From Polyangium spumosum (GTDB lineage: Bacteria; Myxococcota_A; Polyangia; Polyangiales; Polyangiaceae), in the NCBI RefSeq assembly GCF_009649845.1, contig NZ_WJIE01000001.1, positions 1,411,054-1,475,053 on the forward strand: a stretch of 64,000 nucleotides of DNA. The letters are read 5' to 3'. The notes beneath the pieces were generated by a model. The model was given only the letters and a program-made list of their open reading frames with translations. It had not been told where the DNA came from and searched no databases. A program made the translations under genes and the position numbers. Below are positions 46,011-54,189 of this stretch, piece after piece; the stretch's first letter is position 1, and each line of letters opens with the position of its first letter.

Positions 46011-46850
46011 TCACCAGGAGAAGCTGCCCCACTTCGAGAGCAGCGTCGCCGAGGTGCTGAACCCGTCGAAATTGACGATCGTCTTGCTGTCCTCGTCCAG
46101 GCAATACTTGAGCTTGACCTTGAGCTTTCCGTCGAGCGAGTGGAGCTCGTAGGGGAGCGCCATCATCAAGTGCACGCTGTTGTCCTCGGGGATCGTCGTG
46201 CCGATCGAGGCCGGGACGTGCAGGTCGAGGGCCGTGAGCGAGCCGCTCACGCCCACGCTCGCGCAGGACGCGCCCACGTGCGCGTCGACGTCGGCATAAG
46301 CGGACACGTAAGGATCCGCCTGGAGAGAGACGACGCCGTCGAGGAATTGTGGATACACGTTGACGCCGAGCTCGCCGCCCACCTCGGCGTCGAGGTCGAT
46401 GCTGACGCCGAGGATGCTGATGCCGTCGTCGGCCTTGAAGAAGGAGCGGGTCCAGCCGAGCTCCAGCTTGTTCGACATCGACGCCGAATACAGGACGATC
46501 CCGAGCGTCGCGACCTGGATCTTCCCGGTGGCGGACCCGTTGTTGTTGTAGATCATCGCGTACGAATCGACGATCGACTTCGAGACGCCGAACGCCTTCG
46601 CCGTCCCGTAGATATCGGCGCCGAGCCGCAGGTAATCGGCGCCGTAGCTCGTGGTGGTCGGGAAATCCTTCTTCGTCATCATGCCGGCCCAGAGCTGGTA
46701 CGAGGCGCCGAAGCTGCTGTCGCTCCAGCTCGCCGAGCTCGAGCAACGCAGGTCGACGCAGCTCGTCCCCGCGGCGGCGGGCGCGGGCGCGGCGAGCAGG
46801 GCGGCGAAGGGGGCGAGCAGCGCGAACGTCTTCAGGATCTTGGGCTTCAT
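46011..46850 (-). CDS. Secreted beta-rich protein of unknown function
   Basis: 279 residues with a typical signal peptide (KPKILKTFALLAPFAALLAAPAPAAA) and GGAGACG before the ATG. The mature protein is rich in Tyr/Ser/Asp and alternating strands (GKIQVATLGIVLYSASMSNKLELGW; DAEVGGELGVNVYPQ), like an outer-membrane or periplasmic beta structure. Four cysteines may form disulfides. It is first in the operon with the beta/HEAT protein, sigma factor and kinase, so it is either the exported output or a sensed cargo carrier. No family is recognised. Confidence 0.7.
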   Translation of the reverse strand: MKPKILKTFALLAPFAALLAAPAPAAAGTSCVDLRCSSSASWSDSSFGASYQLWAGMMTKKDFPTTTSYGADYLRLGADIYGTAKAFGVSKSIVDSYAMIYNNNGSATGKIQVATLGIVLYSASMSNKLELGWTRSFFKADDGISILGVSIDLDAEVGGELGVNVYPQFLDGVVSLQADPYVSAYADVDAHVGASCASVGVSGSLTALDLHVPASIGTTIPEDNSVHLMMALPYELHSLDGKLKVKLKYCLDEDSKTIVNFDGFSTSATLLSKWGSFSW

Positions 46851-46973
46851 GGGTCGTCTCCGGGGCCGTGAAGGCCCTCTTGCGCGCTCACCCTGAGCGC
46901 GCCGAAGAGCCGTTCCCCCCTACGTCCGCGAGACCTCGCCCCGGCCCGACATGCCTCGCGAATTTTTTTTCGG

Positions 46974-47013
46974 CGCCTTGCGCCCCGGGCGTGTTTGTCC
47001 TCTCATCACCTCG
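46974..47013 (+). repeat. Duplicated 40-bp leader of the SEC-C paralogues, first copy
   Basis: The 40 bases before the ATG at 47014 are almost identical to 48486-48525 before the second SEC-C gene. The tandem duplication therefore carried its upstream signals, although the frames also stay open through them. Confidence 0.8.
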
Positions 47014-48456
47014 ATGGGGCACGCCCACCACTTCCTCTCCCGGCTCGATCGTGTCGCGCTCCCGCACGTCGAGCTCGCGCTCTCCCTCTACCGGGACGAG
47101 GGCCTCCTCCGGTACATCTTCGACCGGGCCCGCGTGCCCGAGGGGGCCGAGCGTGTCGCGCTCTCGCTCGATCACCCCGAGGACGGGCCCTTCCTCATCG
47201 TCACGCGAGGCGGCCGCTTCGTCACGTGCCTCGGCGAGGGCATGAAGGTCTCCAATCTGCCCGTCGTCACCCGCGGCCAGATCGACGCGATCTCCGCCAA
47301 GATCGGCGAGCTACGCGAGCGCCTCGAGGCCGCCAAGGCGCTCACCGGCGGCAAGGGCGTCCGGTCGCTGCTCCGCCGCATCTACGAGGCCGGCGACGAG
47401 CTCTCCCGCGAGGAGTTCCTGGCGATCACGGCGCTGCAGCCGCTGTATGCGCACGAGTTCATGGCCCTCTATTTCGACGCTGCGTGTGAGCTCGAGGACG
47501 TGCGGAACATCCTCCTGCCCCAGCTCCGCAAGACCGACAAGCTCCGCTCCACGTACGAGGACGCGCTCCGCGCCTACTGGCAGACCTTCTGGGCCCTCGG
47601 CCACCTCATCGTCCTCGCGACCCTCGACGGCCAGGAGACCTTGCATCCGAAGGCCCTCGATTGGCTCGGCGAGCGCGCCACGCTCTCGTGGGCGGCCACG
47701 CGGCAAGGGTACGTGCCCCTCGCCGTTCGTGGCGCGTGGGCCACGGCGCGGGTCGGCAAGATCTTGCTCCCCCGCTACAAGCGTTATTACGCGGACGCGC
47801 TGAGCCTCCTGCAGAACATCGACGGCGGGCTCGGCCTGCTCGCGCTCGGGTGCCGCCATTCGAGGCTCCGCGCCGAGATTGAAAAGGCGCTCGGCGCGGA
47901 TGTCCCCGCGACCATCAAGGGCACGACGCACGGCAACTTCGCCCTCGCGCTGCGGAGCGTCGTGCGCAAGGTCGCGGAGACCGAGCGCACGTGGGGCGCC
48001 GAGCGGCAGAAGGGCCTGGAGAACTTCTGCGCGGAGATATGGGTCTCCTACATGGCCGATCGCCCTCCGGGCCCCTTCCGATTCGAAAGGCCCGAGGACG
48101 TCCCGGGGGACCTCGCCTGCGCCTTCATGGCCAACGCGATCCAGTGTTATCTGCACAGGGCCGAGGGCAGAGGAAACACGATCGCCCTCCTCTTCCTCAT
48201 GATCCCCTGGGTCGCCCGCGCCGCGCCGCAGGAGCTCTACCTGCCCCGCGACGCCCTGCGCGCGCTCCGTATCCCTTGGAGCCCGCAGCACACGCTCGAC
48301 CTGCTCTGCTCGATGCGTGACCACGAAGGCATCATGAAGCGCCAGGCGCCCCCCGAAGGCCCGGCCCGCAAAGGCCCGTGCCCGTGCGGGAGCGGGAAGA
48401 AATACAAGCGTTGCTGCGAGGAGAAGGACGCAGCGGCGAGCTCCACGGAGACGTGA
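47014..48456 (+). CDS. SEC-C motif protein, tandem paralogue 1
   Basis: 480 residues from the ATG at 47014 (MGHAHHFLSRLDRVALPH). The C terminus is a SEC-C zinc motif, CPCGSGKKYKRCC, as in SecA and many proteins of unclear role. The body is helical with a conserved N-terminal 100 residues and no catalytic motif that I recognise. A tandem copy follows 69 bases later. The N-terminal quarter is nearly identical in the two and the middle has diverged strongly, so gene conversion or recent duplication with selection on the middle is likely. SEC-C proteins often bind ribosomes or nucleic acid partners; that is family knowledge only. Confidence 0.82.
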   Translation: MGHAHHFLSRLDRVALPHVELALSLYRDEGLLRYIFDRARVPEGAERVALSLDHPEDGPFLIVTRGGRFVTCLGEGMKVSNLPVVTRGQIDAISAKIGELRERLEAAKALTGGKGVRSLLRRIYEAGDELSREEFLAITALQPLYAHEFMALYFDAACELEDVRNILLPQLRKTDKLRSTYEDALRAYWQTFWALGHLIVLATLDGQETLHPKALDWLGERATLSWAATRQGYVPLAVRGAWATARVGKILLPRYKRYYADALSLLQNIDGGLGLLALGCRHSRLRAEIEKALGADVPATIKGTTHGNFALALRSVVRKVAETERTWGAERQKGLENFCAEIWVSYMADRPPGPFRFERPEDVPGDLACAFMANAIQCYLHRAEGRGNTIALLFLMIPWVARAAPQELYLPRDALRALRIPWSPQHTLDLLCSMRDHEGIMKRQAPPEGPARKGPCPCGSGKKYKRCCEEKDAAASSTET

Positions 48457-48485
48457 AGGGCGCGCACCTTTTGTTCCGCGAGACG

Positions 48486-48525
48486 CTCCTTGCGCCCCGG
48501 GCGCGTTTGTCCTCTCATCACCTCG
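48486..48525 (+). repeat. Duplicated 40-bp leader of the SEC-C paralogues, second copy
   Basis: Matches 46974-47013 with only a few changes and precedes the second SEC-C start. Confidence 0.8.
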
Positions 48526-49977
48526 ATGGGGCACGCTCACCACTTCCTCTCTCGGCTCGATCGTGTCGCGCTCCCGCACGTCGAGCTCGCGCTCTCCCTC
48601 TACCGGGACGAATCGCTCCTCCGGTACATCTTCGACCGGGCCCGCGTGCCCGACGGCGCCGAGCGTGTCGCGCTCTCGCTCGATCACCCCGAGGACGGGC
48701 CCTTCCTCATCGTCACGCGGGCCGGCCGCTTCGTCACGTGCCTCGGCGAGGGCATGAAGGTCTCGAACCTGCCGGTCGTCACCCGCGGGCAAATCGACGC
48801 GATCTCCGCCAGGGCCGGGGAGCTGCGCGAGCGCCTCGTGGCAGCCAAGGCGCTCACCGGGGGGAGAGGCCTCCGGGCGCTGCTCCGCCGCATCTACGAG
48901 GCGGCCGACGAGCTCTCGCGGGAGGAGTTCCTGGCCATCTCGGCGCTCCAGCCGCTGTATGGCTTCGAGTTCTTGCGCCTCTACCTCCACGCCGCGTGTG
49001 AGCTCAACGACGCGCGCGACCTGCTCCTGCCGCTGCTCCGCAAGACCGACAAACTCAAGCCTGCCTATGACGACGCGCTGCTCGCGTACTGGCGGACGCT
49101 CTGGGCGATGAGCCATTTCGCCGTGCTCGCGGCCCTCGACGGCCGCGAGGTCTTGCCGCCGTCGATCCTCGCCTTGCTCGATCAGGGCAGCACGTTCACC
49201 TGGCCCACCACGCGGCAAGGGTACTTGCCCCTCGCGATTCGAGGCGCCTGGGCCGCGGCGCGGATCGGCAAGCCCCTGCTCGGGAGGTACAAGCGTTTTT
49301 ATCAGGAGGCGGAGAGCGAGCTCCAGAACATCGACGGCTCGCTCGCGCTCCTCTCGATCGGCATGCGCCACGCGCGGCTACGCGCCGAGGCCGAGAAGGC
49401 GCTCGGCACGGACATCCCGGTCAAGTGGCGGGACACGGCGTTTGGCAAGTTCACGCGCGCGATACGGCAGATGGCGCGGTCGGTCGCGGAGAGCGAGCGA
49501 GACGATCCGGAGGCGCTGCTCGCGAGCATCCGTAATTTCGGGGCGCACCTCTGGGTGCAGATCATGAAGCCGAGGCCCGCGGGCCCGTTGCGGTACGAGC
49601 GCCCGGAGGACGTGCCGGACGACCTGTCCCGCGCGGTCATGGCGAACACGATGCAATGTTATCTTCGCCAATCGAAGGGCCTCTCGGACGCATTGGCCTG
49701 GCTCTTCACGCTGGTCCCGTGGGCCGCGCGCGCCGCGCCGGAGGAGCTCTACCTCCCGCGCGCCGCGGTCGCGGCGATCCACATGCCCTTCCGGACGGAG
49801 CTCGCGCTCAACGTCCTGCGCCAGATGCTCGACCACCGGGCCCCCGTGACGCAAACCCGCCCCGAAGGCCCCACGCGCAAAGGCCCCTGCCCATGCGGGA
49901 GCGGGAAGAAGTACAAGCGTTGCTGCGAGGAGAAGGAGGCGGAGGTGGAGGTGGAGACGGAGGCGGAAGCGGAGTAG
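48526..49977 (+). CDS. SEC-C motif protein, tandem paralogue 2
   Basis: 483 residues from the ATG at 48526. It shares the N-terminal 100 residues and the terminal CPCGSGKKYKRCC with its neighbour, but the middle (residues about 150-400) differs at many positions (for example FLRLYLHAACELNDARDLLLPLL versus the paralogue's MALYFDAACELEDVRNILLPQL). It ends in an acidic tail (EAEVEVETEAEAE). Function unknown. The pair converges on the triplicated gene with a 52-base gap. Confidence 0.82.
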   Translation: MGHAHHFLSRLDRVALPHVELALSLYRDESLLRYIFDRARVPDGAERVALSLDHPEDGPFLIVTRAGRFVTCLGEGMKVSNLPVVTRGQIDAISARAGELRERLVAAKALTGGRGLRALLRRIYEAADELSREEFLAISALQPLYGFEFLRLYLHAACELNDARDLLLPLLRKTDKLKPAYDDALLAYWRTLWAMSHFAVLAALDGREVLPPSILALLDQGSTFTWPTTRQGYLPLAIRGAWAAARIGKPLLGRYKRFYQEAESELQNIDGSLALLSIGMRHARLRAEAEKALGTDIPVKWRDTAFGKFTRAIRQMARSVAESERDDPEALLASIRNFGAHLWVQIMKPRPAGPLRYERPEDVPDDLSRAVMANTMQCYLRQSKGLSDALAWLFTLVPWAARAAPEELYLPRAAVAAIHMPFRTELALNVLRQMLDHRAPVTQTRPEGPTRKGPCPCGSGKKYKRCCEEKEAEVEVETEAEAE

Positions 49978-50029
49978 CGGAGGCGGGGGCGCGCGACGCC
50001 CTTGCCCGCCATGAAGCTCGTCCGAGCGA

Positions 50030-52390
50030 TCAGGACCAGGTGATGCCGACCTGTTGCAGCTTGCGCTGAGCCGGCAGCGCTGGGCCCGGGAGCGGTGGCA
50101 GCGGAAACAACGTCGTGAACTCGTCCTGCGTCAGCTCCGTGGGGCCTTTGAGGGCGCGCTCGACCACCGCGTCTACAACCGCGAGGAAGGGGGCGTAGGC
50201 CTTGAAGGTGTCTGCCGTGATGGTCGCGCCGTTATGCGGATACCGAGGGAGGAGCCGTCCCCGGCCGACGCGGCCCCAAGTGGCCAGCGTCCAGGCGCCA
50301 TCGGCCGTCGGCGTATCGAAGAGCGTGCCTCCAATGCTGTCGCCGCACAACCAGAAGCCGACGCGCGCGGTCTGGATATGGTGTCGCTGGTCGATCAGGC
50401 CGCAAGCCATCTCGAGGGTGGGCAACAGCGCGTCGGGAAGATCCGGCACGACCCTGCGTACGTCGTCCGGGTTCGTCGCGACCGGCCCTTCCGGAACCGA
50501 TTCGGATGGGCGCCAGCGGCTCTCGAACACGATGGCCACGACGCCCGCCTCGCTCCACGCGACGGTCGTCCTGCCGGCGAGCGCTCCCCGCTGGAGATCG
50601 CCCGTCCACGTTCGGCCGCAGTCGGGTGGTATTGGATGGCACTGGCGCGGATCGAGATATGCCAAGGTGACCTCGACGTAGGCGCGAAACGCAGCACGGA
50701 CGATGGCATCCCGGTCGAAGACGAGGTATCCGAGGGGATGGCACCGCCCAATCGCCCTGGGCGAAGCCAAGAACGGAGAGCGGCCCGCGCCTTGCGGCAC
50801 CTCGGGCATCTCGGGCATTCCGGGCCAGGTGATGCCCACCTTCTGAAGCATCCTTTGCGCCGAGAGCCGTTCCTCGGGCTCGGGTGGCGTGGGAAAAAGC
50901 GTCGCGAGCTCGTCGGGCAAGAGCTCCGTGGGGCCTTTCAGGGCGCGGTCGGTCACCGCGTCGATGAGCGCGTGAATGGGGGAGGCCATCGTGCGGGCGA
51001 GCATCACGGCGAGCGCCGCGATGTCTCGATCACCCAGCAGCGGGAGCCGCCCTTTTCCCGTCTCGTCCTGCGTGCCCCACGGGACGAGACGGTCGAGCGC
51101 GCCCCATGCGACGAGCCGGCGTGCGCCCGGCAAGGTCGGGTCGTCGAAGAGCGTGCCCCCGGTGTGATCGCCGGAAAGCCAGAAGCCGATCGTCGCGAGC
51201 TTTTCCCCCTGCGCTCCCCTTTCGAGCAGCCCGGCGGCCATTTCGAGGGCGGGCAAGAGCTCATCGGGGAGGCCTGGCAAGAGCGCGCCGAGTTGCTCAC
51301 CGGGAACAGCGCCGCGCTTGTACGCGAGGCCGACGACGCCTGCTTCGGTCCACGCGACGACGTCGTAATCACCGCAGCCGTCGCCGTTGAAGAAAGCGCC
51401 CCGCTGAAGGTCGCCCGTCCATTTCGGCACGACGCAGGCCGTGAGCACGTGGCGCGCGAGCGGGTCGAGCGGCGCGAGAATGGTCTCGACGTAGGCGCGC
51501 AATGCGGCGCGGACGATGGCGTCGCGGTTGAAGGCGACGGGGCCGAAATATTGCGTGAAGTGCGGCGGCCCCACGTATTCATGGGCCGTGAAGCCGTTGA
51601 ACCATGGCTGCCGCTTCTCGGGGGGGAGTGCGGGCGAGCCGGGCCAGGTGATGCCGACCTCCTGAAGGCTGCGCTGAGCGTCGAGCACGCGCTTGGGATC
51701 GGGCGCGGGGAGAAGGAGCATCTCGATTTCGGCGGGCGTGAACTCCGTGGGGCCTTTCAGCCTCCGATCGACCACGGCGTCCATGATCGCGTGGGCGGGG
51801 GCATCTTGCGGGCGGGCGTGGTTGACCACGATCTTCCCAGGGCGTGGATGACAATACCGCGGCAGCAGCCGCCCCTTGTGGAGCAAGCCCCACGCGGCGA
51901 GCCACGAGGCTCCGCCATCGTCCGGGTCCTCGAAGAACCTGCCTGCAATGCGACCGCCGGAAAGCCAGAAGCCGCTACCCACACTTCTCTCCCCATGGTC
52001 GCATCCCACGCCGAGCGTGCTGGTGGCGAGCACGAGCGCGGGCTCCAGCTCTTCGGGAAGCCCTGGCAAGGCCCAGCGCACGTCGTCCGGGCCACCCGTC
52101 ACCGCGTCGGCCGAAAGGGTGCGGTGCTGGATCGAACCCCAGCCATCGTACGCGAGGCCCACGATGCCTGCCTCGGTCCACGCCACGACCACCCAGTCGC
52201 GCCAATCGCGGATGTAGAACAAGGTGCCCCGCTCGATGTCGCCCATCCACCCCGCCCAATCGTAGGCTGGGAACTCGAATCGCGCGATGCGATAAAGGGA
52301 GGTTTCGACGTAGGCGCGCAGCGCGGCGCGCACGATGGCGTCTTGGTCGAAAACGAGGCGTCCAAAACGAGGGATGACCCGCTCGATCAT
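50030..52390 (-). CDS. Protein of three tandem ~260-residue repeats, candidate immunity protein
   Basis: 786 residues with no signal peptide or membrane helix. Three copies run in order from the N terminus (52390-51640, 51639-50822, 50821-50030). Each begins with F-D/N-x-DAIVRAALRAYVE, continues with W-x-GDLQRG, VVAWTEAGVVGLAY, LPGLPDELLPALEMA and GFWLSGD-x-x-GGTLFDDP, and ends with ALKGPTE and VGITWPG. The copies have diverged unevenly: the sequence around the DAIVRAA motif is best kept, and inserts differ. It starts 65 bases after the stop of a lipoprotein with an HNH-like tail on the same strand, a position typical of immunity genes. I know of no named family for the unit. Confidence 0.8.
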   Translation of the reverse strand: MIERVIPRFGRLVFDQDAIVRAALRAYVETSLYRIARFEFPAYDWAGWMGDIERGTLFYIRDWRDWVVVAWTEAGIVGLAYDGWGSIQHRTLSADAVTGGPDDVRWALPGLPEELEPALVLATSTLGVGCDHGERSVGSGFWLSGGRIAGRFFEDPDDGGASWLAAWGLLHKGRLLPRYCHPRPGKIVVNHARPQDAPAHAIMDAVVDRRLKGPTEFTPAEIEMLLLPAPDPKRVLDAQRSLQEVGITWPGSPALPPEKRQPWFNGFTAHEYVGPPHFTQYFGPVAFNRDAIVRAALRAYVETILAPLDPLARHVLTACVVPKWTGDLQRGAFFNGDGCGDYDVVAWTEAGVVGLAYKRGAVPGEQLGALLPGLPDELLPALEMAAGLLERGAQGEKLATIGFWLSGDHTGGTLFDDPTLPGARRLVAWGALDRLVPWGTQDETGKGRLPLLGDRDIAALAVMLARTMASPIHALIDAVTDRALKGPTELLPDELATLFPTPPEPEERLSAQRMLQKVGITWPGMPEMPEVPQGAGRSPFLASPRAIGRCHPLGYLVFDRDAIVRAAFRAYVEVTLAYLDPRQCHPIPPDCGRTWTGDLQRGALAGRTTVAWSEAGVVAIVFESRWRPSESVPEGPVATNPDDVRRVVPDLPDALLPTLEMACGLIDQRHHIQTARVGFWLCGDSIGGTLFDTPTADGAWTLATWGRVGRGRLLPRYPHNGATITADTFKAYAPFLAVVDAVVERALKGPTELTQDEFTTLFPLPPLPGPALPAQRKLQQVGITWS

Positions 52391-52401
52391 CTGGCTTGCC
52401 T

Positions 52402-52447
52402 AGACCACATTGGTCTTGGCGTCAACGTGCTCGTGACAAACGAGCAC
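52402..52447. promoter_or_regulatory. Two perfect hairpins between the HNH-like lipoprotein and the triplicated gene
   Basis: AGACCA/TGGTCT (52402-52416, three-base loop) and GTGCTCGT/ACGAGCAC (52427-52447, five-base loop) fill most of the 65-base gap. They could attenuate or separate expression of the downstream gene, or be operators. No T-run follows on the minus strand. Confidence 0.55.
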
Positions 52448-52455
52448 CCGACCCG

Positions 52456-53475
52456 TCACGGGGAGTGAGGCGCAACCTTGTTGATTTGGTTAATCTCGTT
52501 AGCCGACGGGTAGTAGTTCTTGAGTTGAATGTTGAGCTTGTCCGAAATGACGGCCGCATTTTTGTATGCGTTCGTGCCCCAGTCGCAGCTGCGAAGGTCC
52601 TTCTTGCGCACGACGTGGTGCACCCGCGCTGCGTTGGGGTCATAGACCCCGACATCTGGGGGGGGTGGCTCGTTGAGGAATTCCGGCTCGGTGCAGAGCT
52701 GTGGACAGCCCTTCTTACAAGGATACGTGAAGCCAGCGAGATCGGAGCGAATCTTGCCTCCGTTCGCGTTGCGGTTGACCTGCAGGATCCACTCCCGCTG
52801 GTCGAGGGTACCGCCGTCGAGGCCGGGTTGACCGCTGGTGCAGTAGAACTCTTTCCCCGGTTCGACGCTCGTCACCTCGACCAAATTGCGGTAGGGGCCA
52901 TTGATCTCCGTCGGGACGCCGTCGACATCGACGAGCGACGTCTCCAGAGGCGCGTCCCCGAGCTTGATGTAGATCCTGTTCGCGGAGTCCGAGCCGACTT
53001 GCAGCCAGTAGTCCCCCGTGGCCTCGTCCTTCGCGCACGTGTACTTCTCGTCCTGGTCGTATAGGGCGAGTCCCGACACTTCTCCGATTTTCTTCGCGTC
53101 CTGGCACGCTTGCCCCTTCCCGTCCTTCTTCGGCCCCGCCACGTCTGCCTCCTTGTAGAAGCAGTTGAAGGTGGAGTTCCCGTCCGCGGCGACGTAACAC
53201 GCCGAGCCAAACGCGGCCTTGTACTTGGCGCGTAGCTCTGGGTTCATCGTCGGATTGCCCAGAAGCGGGAGATAGTAACGCTTGCACGGCTCCGTCATCG
53301 CCTCCGCACATCCGGTCGACGGCTCTTCGGCCGGCGTCTCCTCCGCCGACGCCTGGCACGCGTCGACAGGCCCCGGCCCGCCCTCCCCGCACGCCCCCAT
53401 CGTCAGACCTGCCCCCACGAAGCCCACGACCAGCCCGCCCAGCATGCCCCAGCGCCGTCTCCTTCGTGCTCGCAT
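52456..53475 (-). CDS. Lipoprotein with a low-GC HNH-like C-terminal domain, candidate toxin
   Basis: 339 residues from the ATG at 53475. The signal (MRARRRRRWGMLGGLVVGFV...) ends in TMGAC, a lipobox. The middle has several Cys pairs (CFYKEADV; FYCTSGQPG; CPQLCTEPE). The end, about residues 284-339, reads HHVVRKKDLRSCDWGTNAYKNAAVISDKLN, then YYPSANEINQINKVAP. The HH pair, an N-A-Y-K-N-A-A stretch and the terminal Asn match an HNH-like nuclease (a His-Asn-His series). GC over this tail drops to about 50% at 52501-52560 (30 of 60), well below its surroundings. With the downstream gene it looks like a toxin/immunity pair; this is inference. A disordered or non-catalytic HNH is possible. Confidence 0.65.
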   Translation of the reverse strand: MRARRRRRWGMLGGLVVGFVGAGLTMGACGEGGPGPVDACQASAEETPAEEPSTGCAEAMTEPCKRYYLPLLGNPTMNPELRAKYKAAFGSACYVAADGNSTFNCFYKEADVAGPKKDGKGQACQDAKKIGEVSGLALYDQDEKYTCAKDEATGDYWLQVGSDSANRIYIKLGDAPLETSLVDVDGVPTEINGPYRNLVEVTSVEPGKEFYCTSGQPGLDGGTLDQREWILQVNRNANGGKIRSDLAGFTYPCKKGCPQLCTEPEFLNEPPPPDVGVYDPNAARVHHVVRKKDLRSCDWGTNAYKNAAVISDKLNIQLKNYYPSANEINQINKVAPHSP

Positions 53476-54189
53476 GGAGGACGACCTTGCCAGAAGACCC
53501 CCACGTACGCGAATGGGAGAGCACGAAGCCCGCCAAGGACAAGGCCGACGCGCCCGCCACCCCCCCGGCGGGCATTGCGACGAGCTCGACCGCCGAAGCC
53601 GGCCCGAAGAGCCCCTGATCGGCCGACGTGAAGGGCCTTCGAAGACCCCGCCCCGGGTCCGCTGCACGACACACCTCGGCCGAAGAGCCCCTGCAAAGAG
53701 TCGTCCCTGCGTCCCTCGGCGCCGCAACCCACCCCGAGGGTGGTTGCCTTTCATGAATCGATCAGCCTCGAATCGCCTCGGGGTGGCTCTCGGATTCACG
53801 TCCACCTCGCCGAGGCGCCCTGAAAGACGCTCGCGCCCTTCGATGCACGTCGTCCCGACACCCTCCGGAGGGGTGCGCGTGGCGCATCCACCTCGACGAC
53901 ACACCCCGGCGGTGGGTGCGGACGGCGGATGCACCTCGTCGAGACACCCGGGAGGTGGGCCCGGGGGGTACGTGCGCGGAGCCAAAACAAGCCGGCGGAG
54001 GGTGCAGCGGCGAGATCGATCGAATGGGTGGAAGCTGCGGGAGGGCAGGAAGGGTCGATCGATGTCGGAGGGGGGGCCTGCGTGGGGCCTCGCCGCTCGT
54101 GAAAAACATTGATCGTCCTCGCGGCCCCGTGGGAGTCTCGGGTGCGGATGCGTGCACCCATCTCGCCCAAGACCTCGAACCGGAAGACG
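53476..54189. other. Gene-free 714-bp region with degenerate repeats
   Basis: No ORF here has a domain or signal that I can support. The region contains a repeated CGAAGAGCCCCTG (about 53604 and 53683), then the 43-base tandem units listed separately, and GC-rich imperfect inverted repeats. The hydrolase frame opens from 54109, but its likely start is 54190. The last part must hold the hydrolase promoter, and the first part that of the lipoprotein. Confidence 0.6.
53842..53962. repeat. Three imperfect tandem units of 42-43 bp
   Basis: Units at 53842-53883, 53884-53926 and 53927-53962 share GATGCAC-x-TCG-x-CGACACCC and a GGGTG-type right half. The right half of each can fold back (CACCC against GGGTG). 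They lie in the divergent gap between the HNH-like lipoprotein and the hydrolase. Confidence 0.65.

Noticed and set aside
50054-52468. 804-codon open frame antisense to the triplicated gene
   Set aside because: Its repeats mirror those of the real gene; no start site or motif supports it.
53842-53962. CRISPR-like appearance of the tandem units
   Set aside because: Units abut with no spacers, only three copies, and no cas genes are present.
53282-54112. 276-codon plus-strand frame in the gene-free gap
   Set aside because: Partly antisense to the lipoprotein, Arg/Pro-rich, no start or domain.
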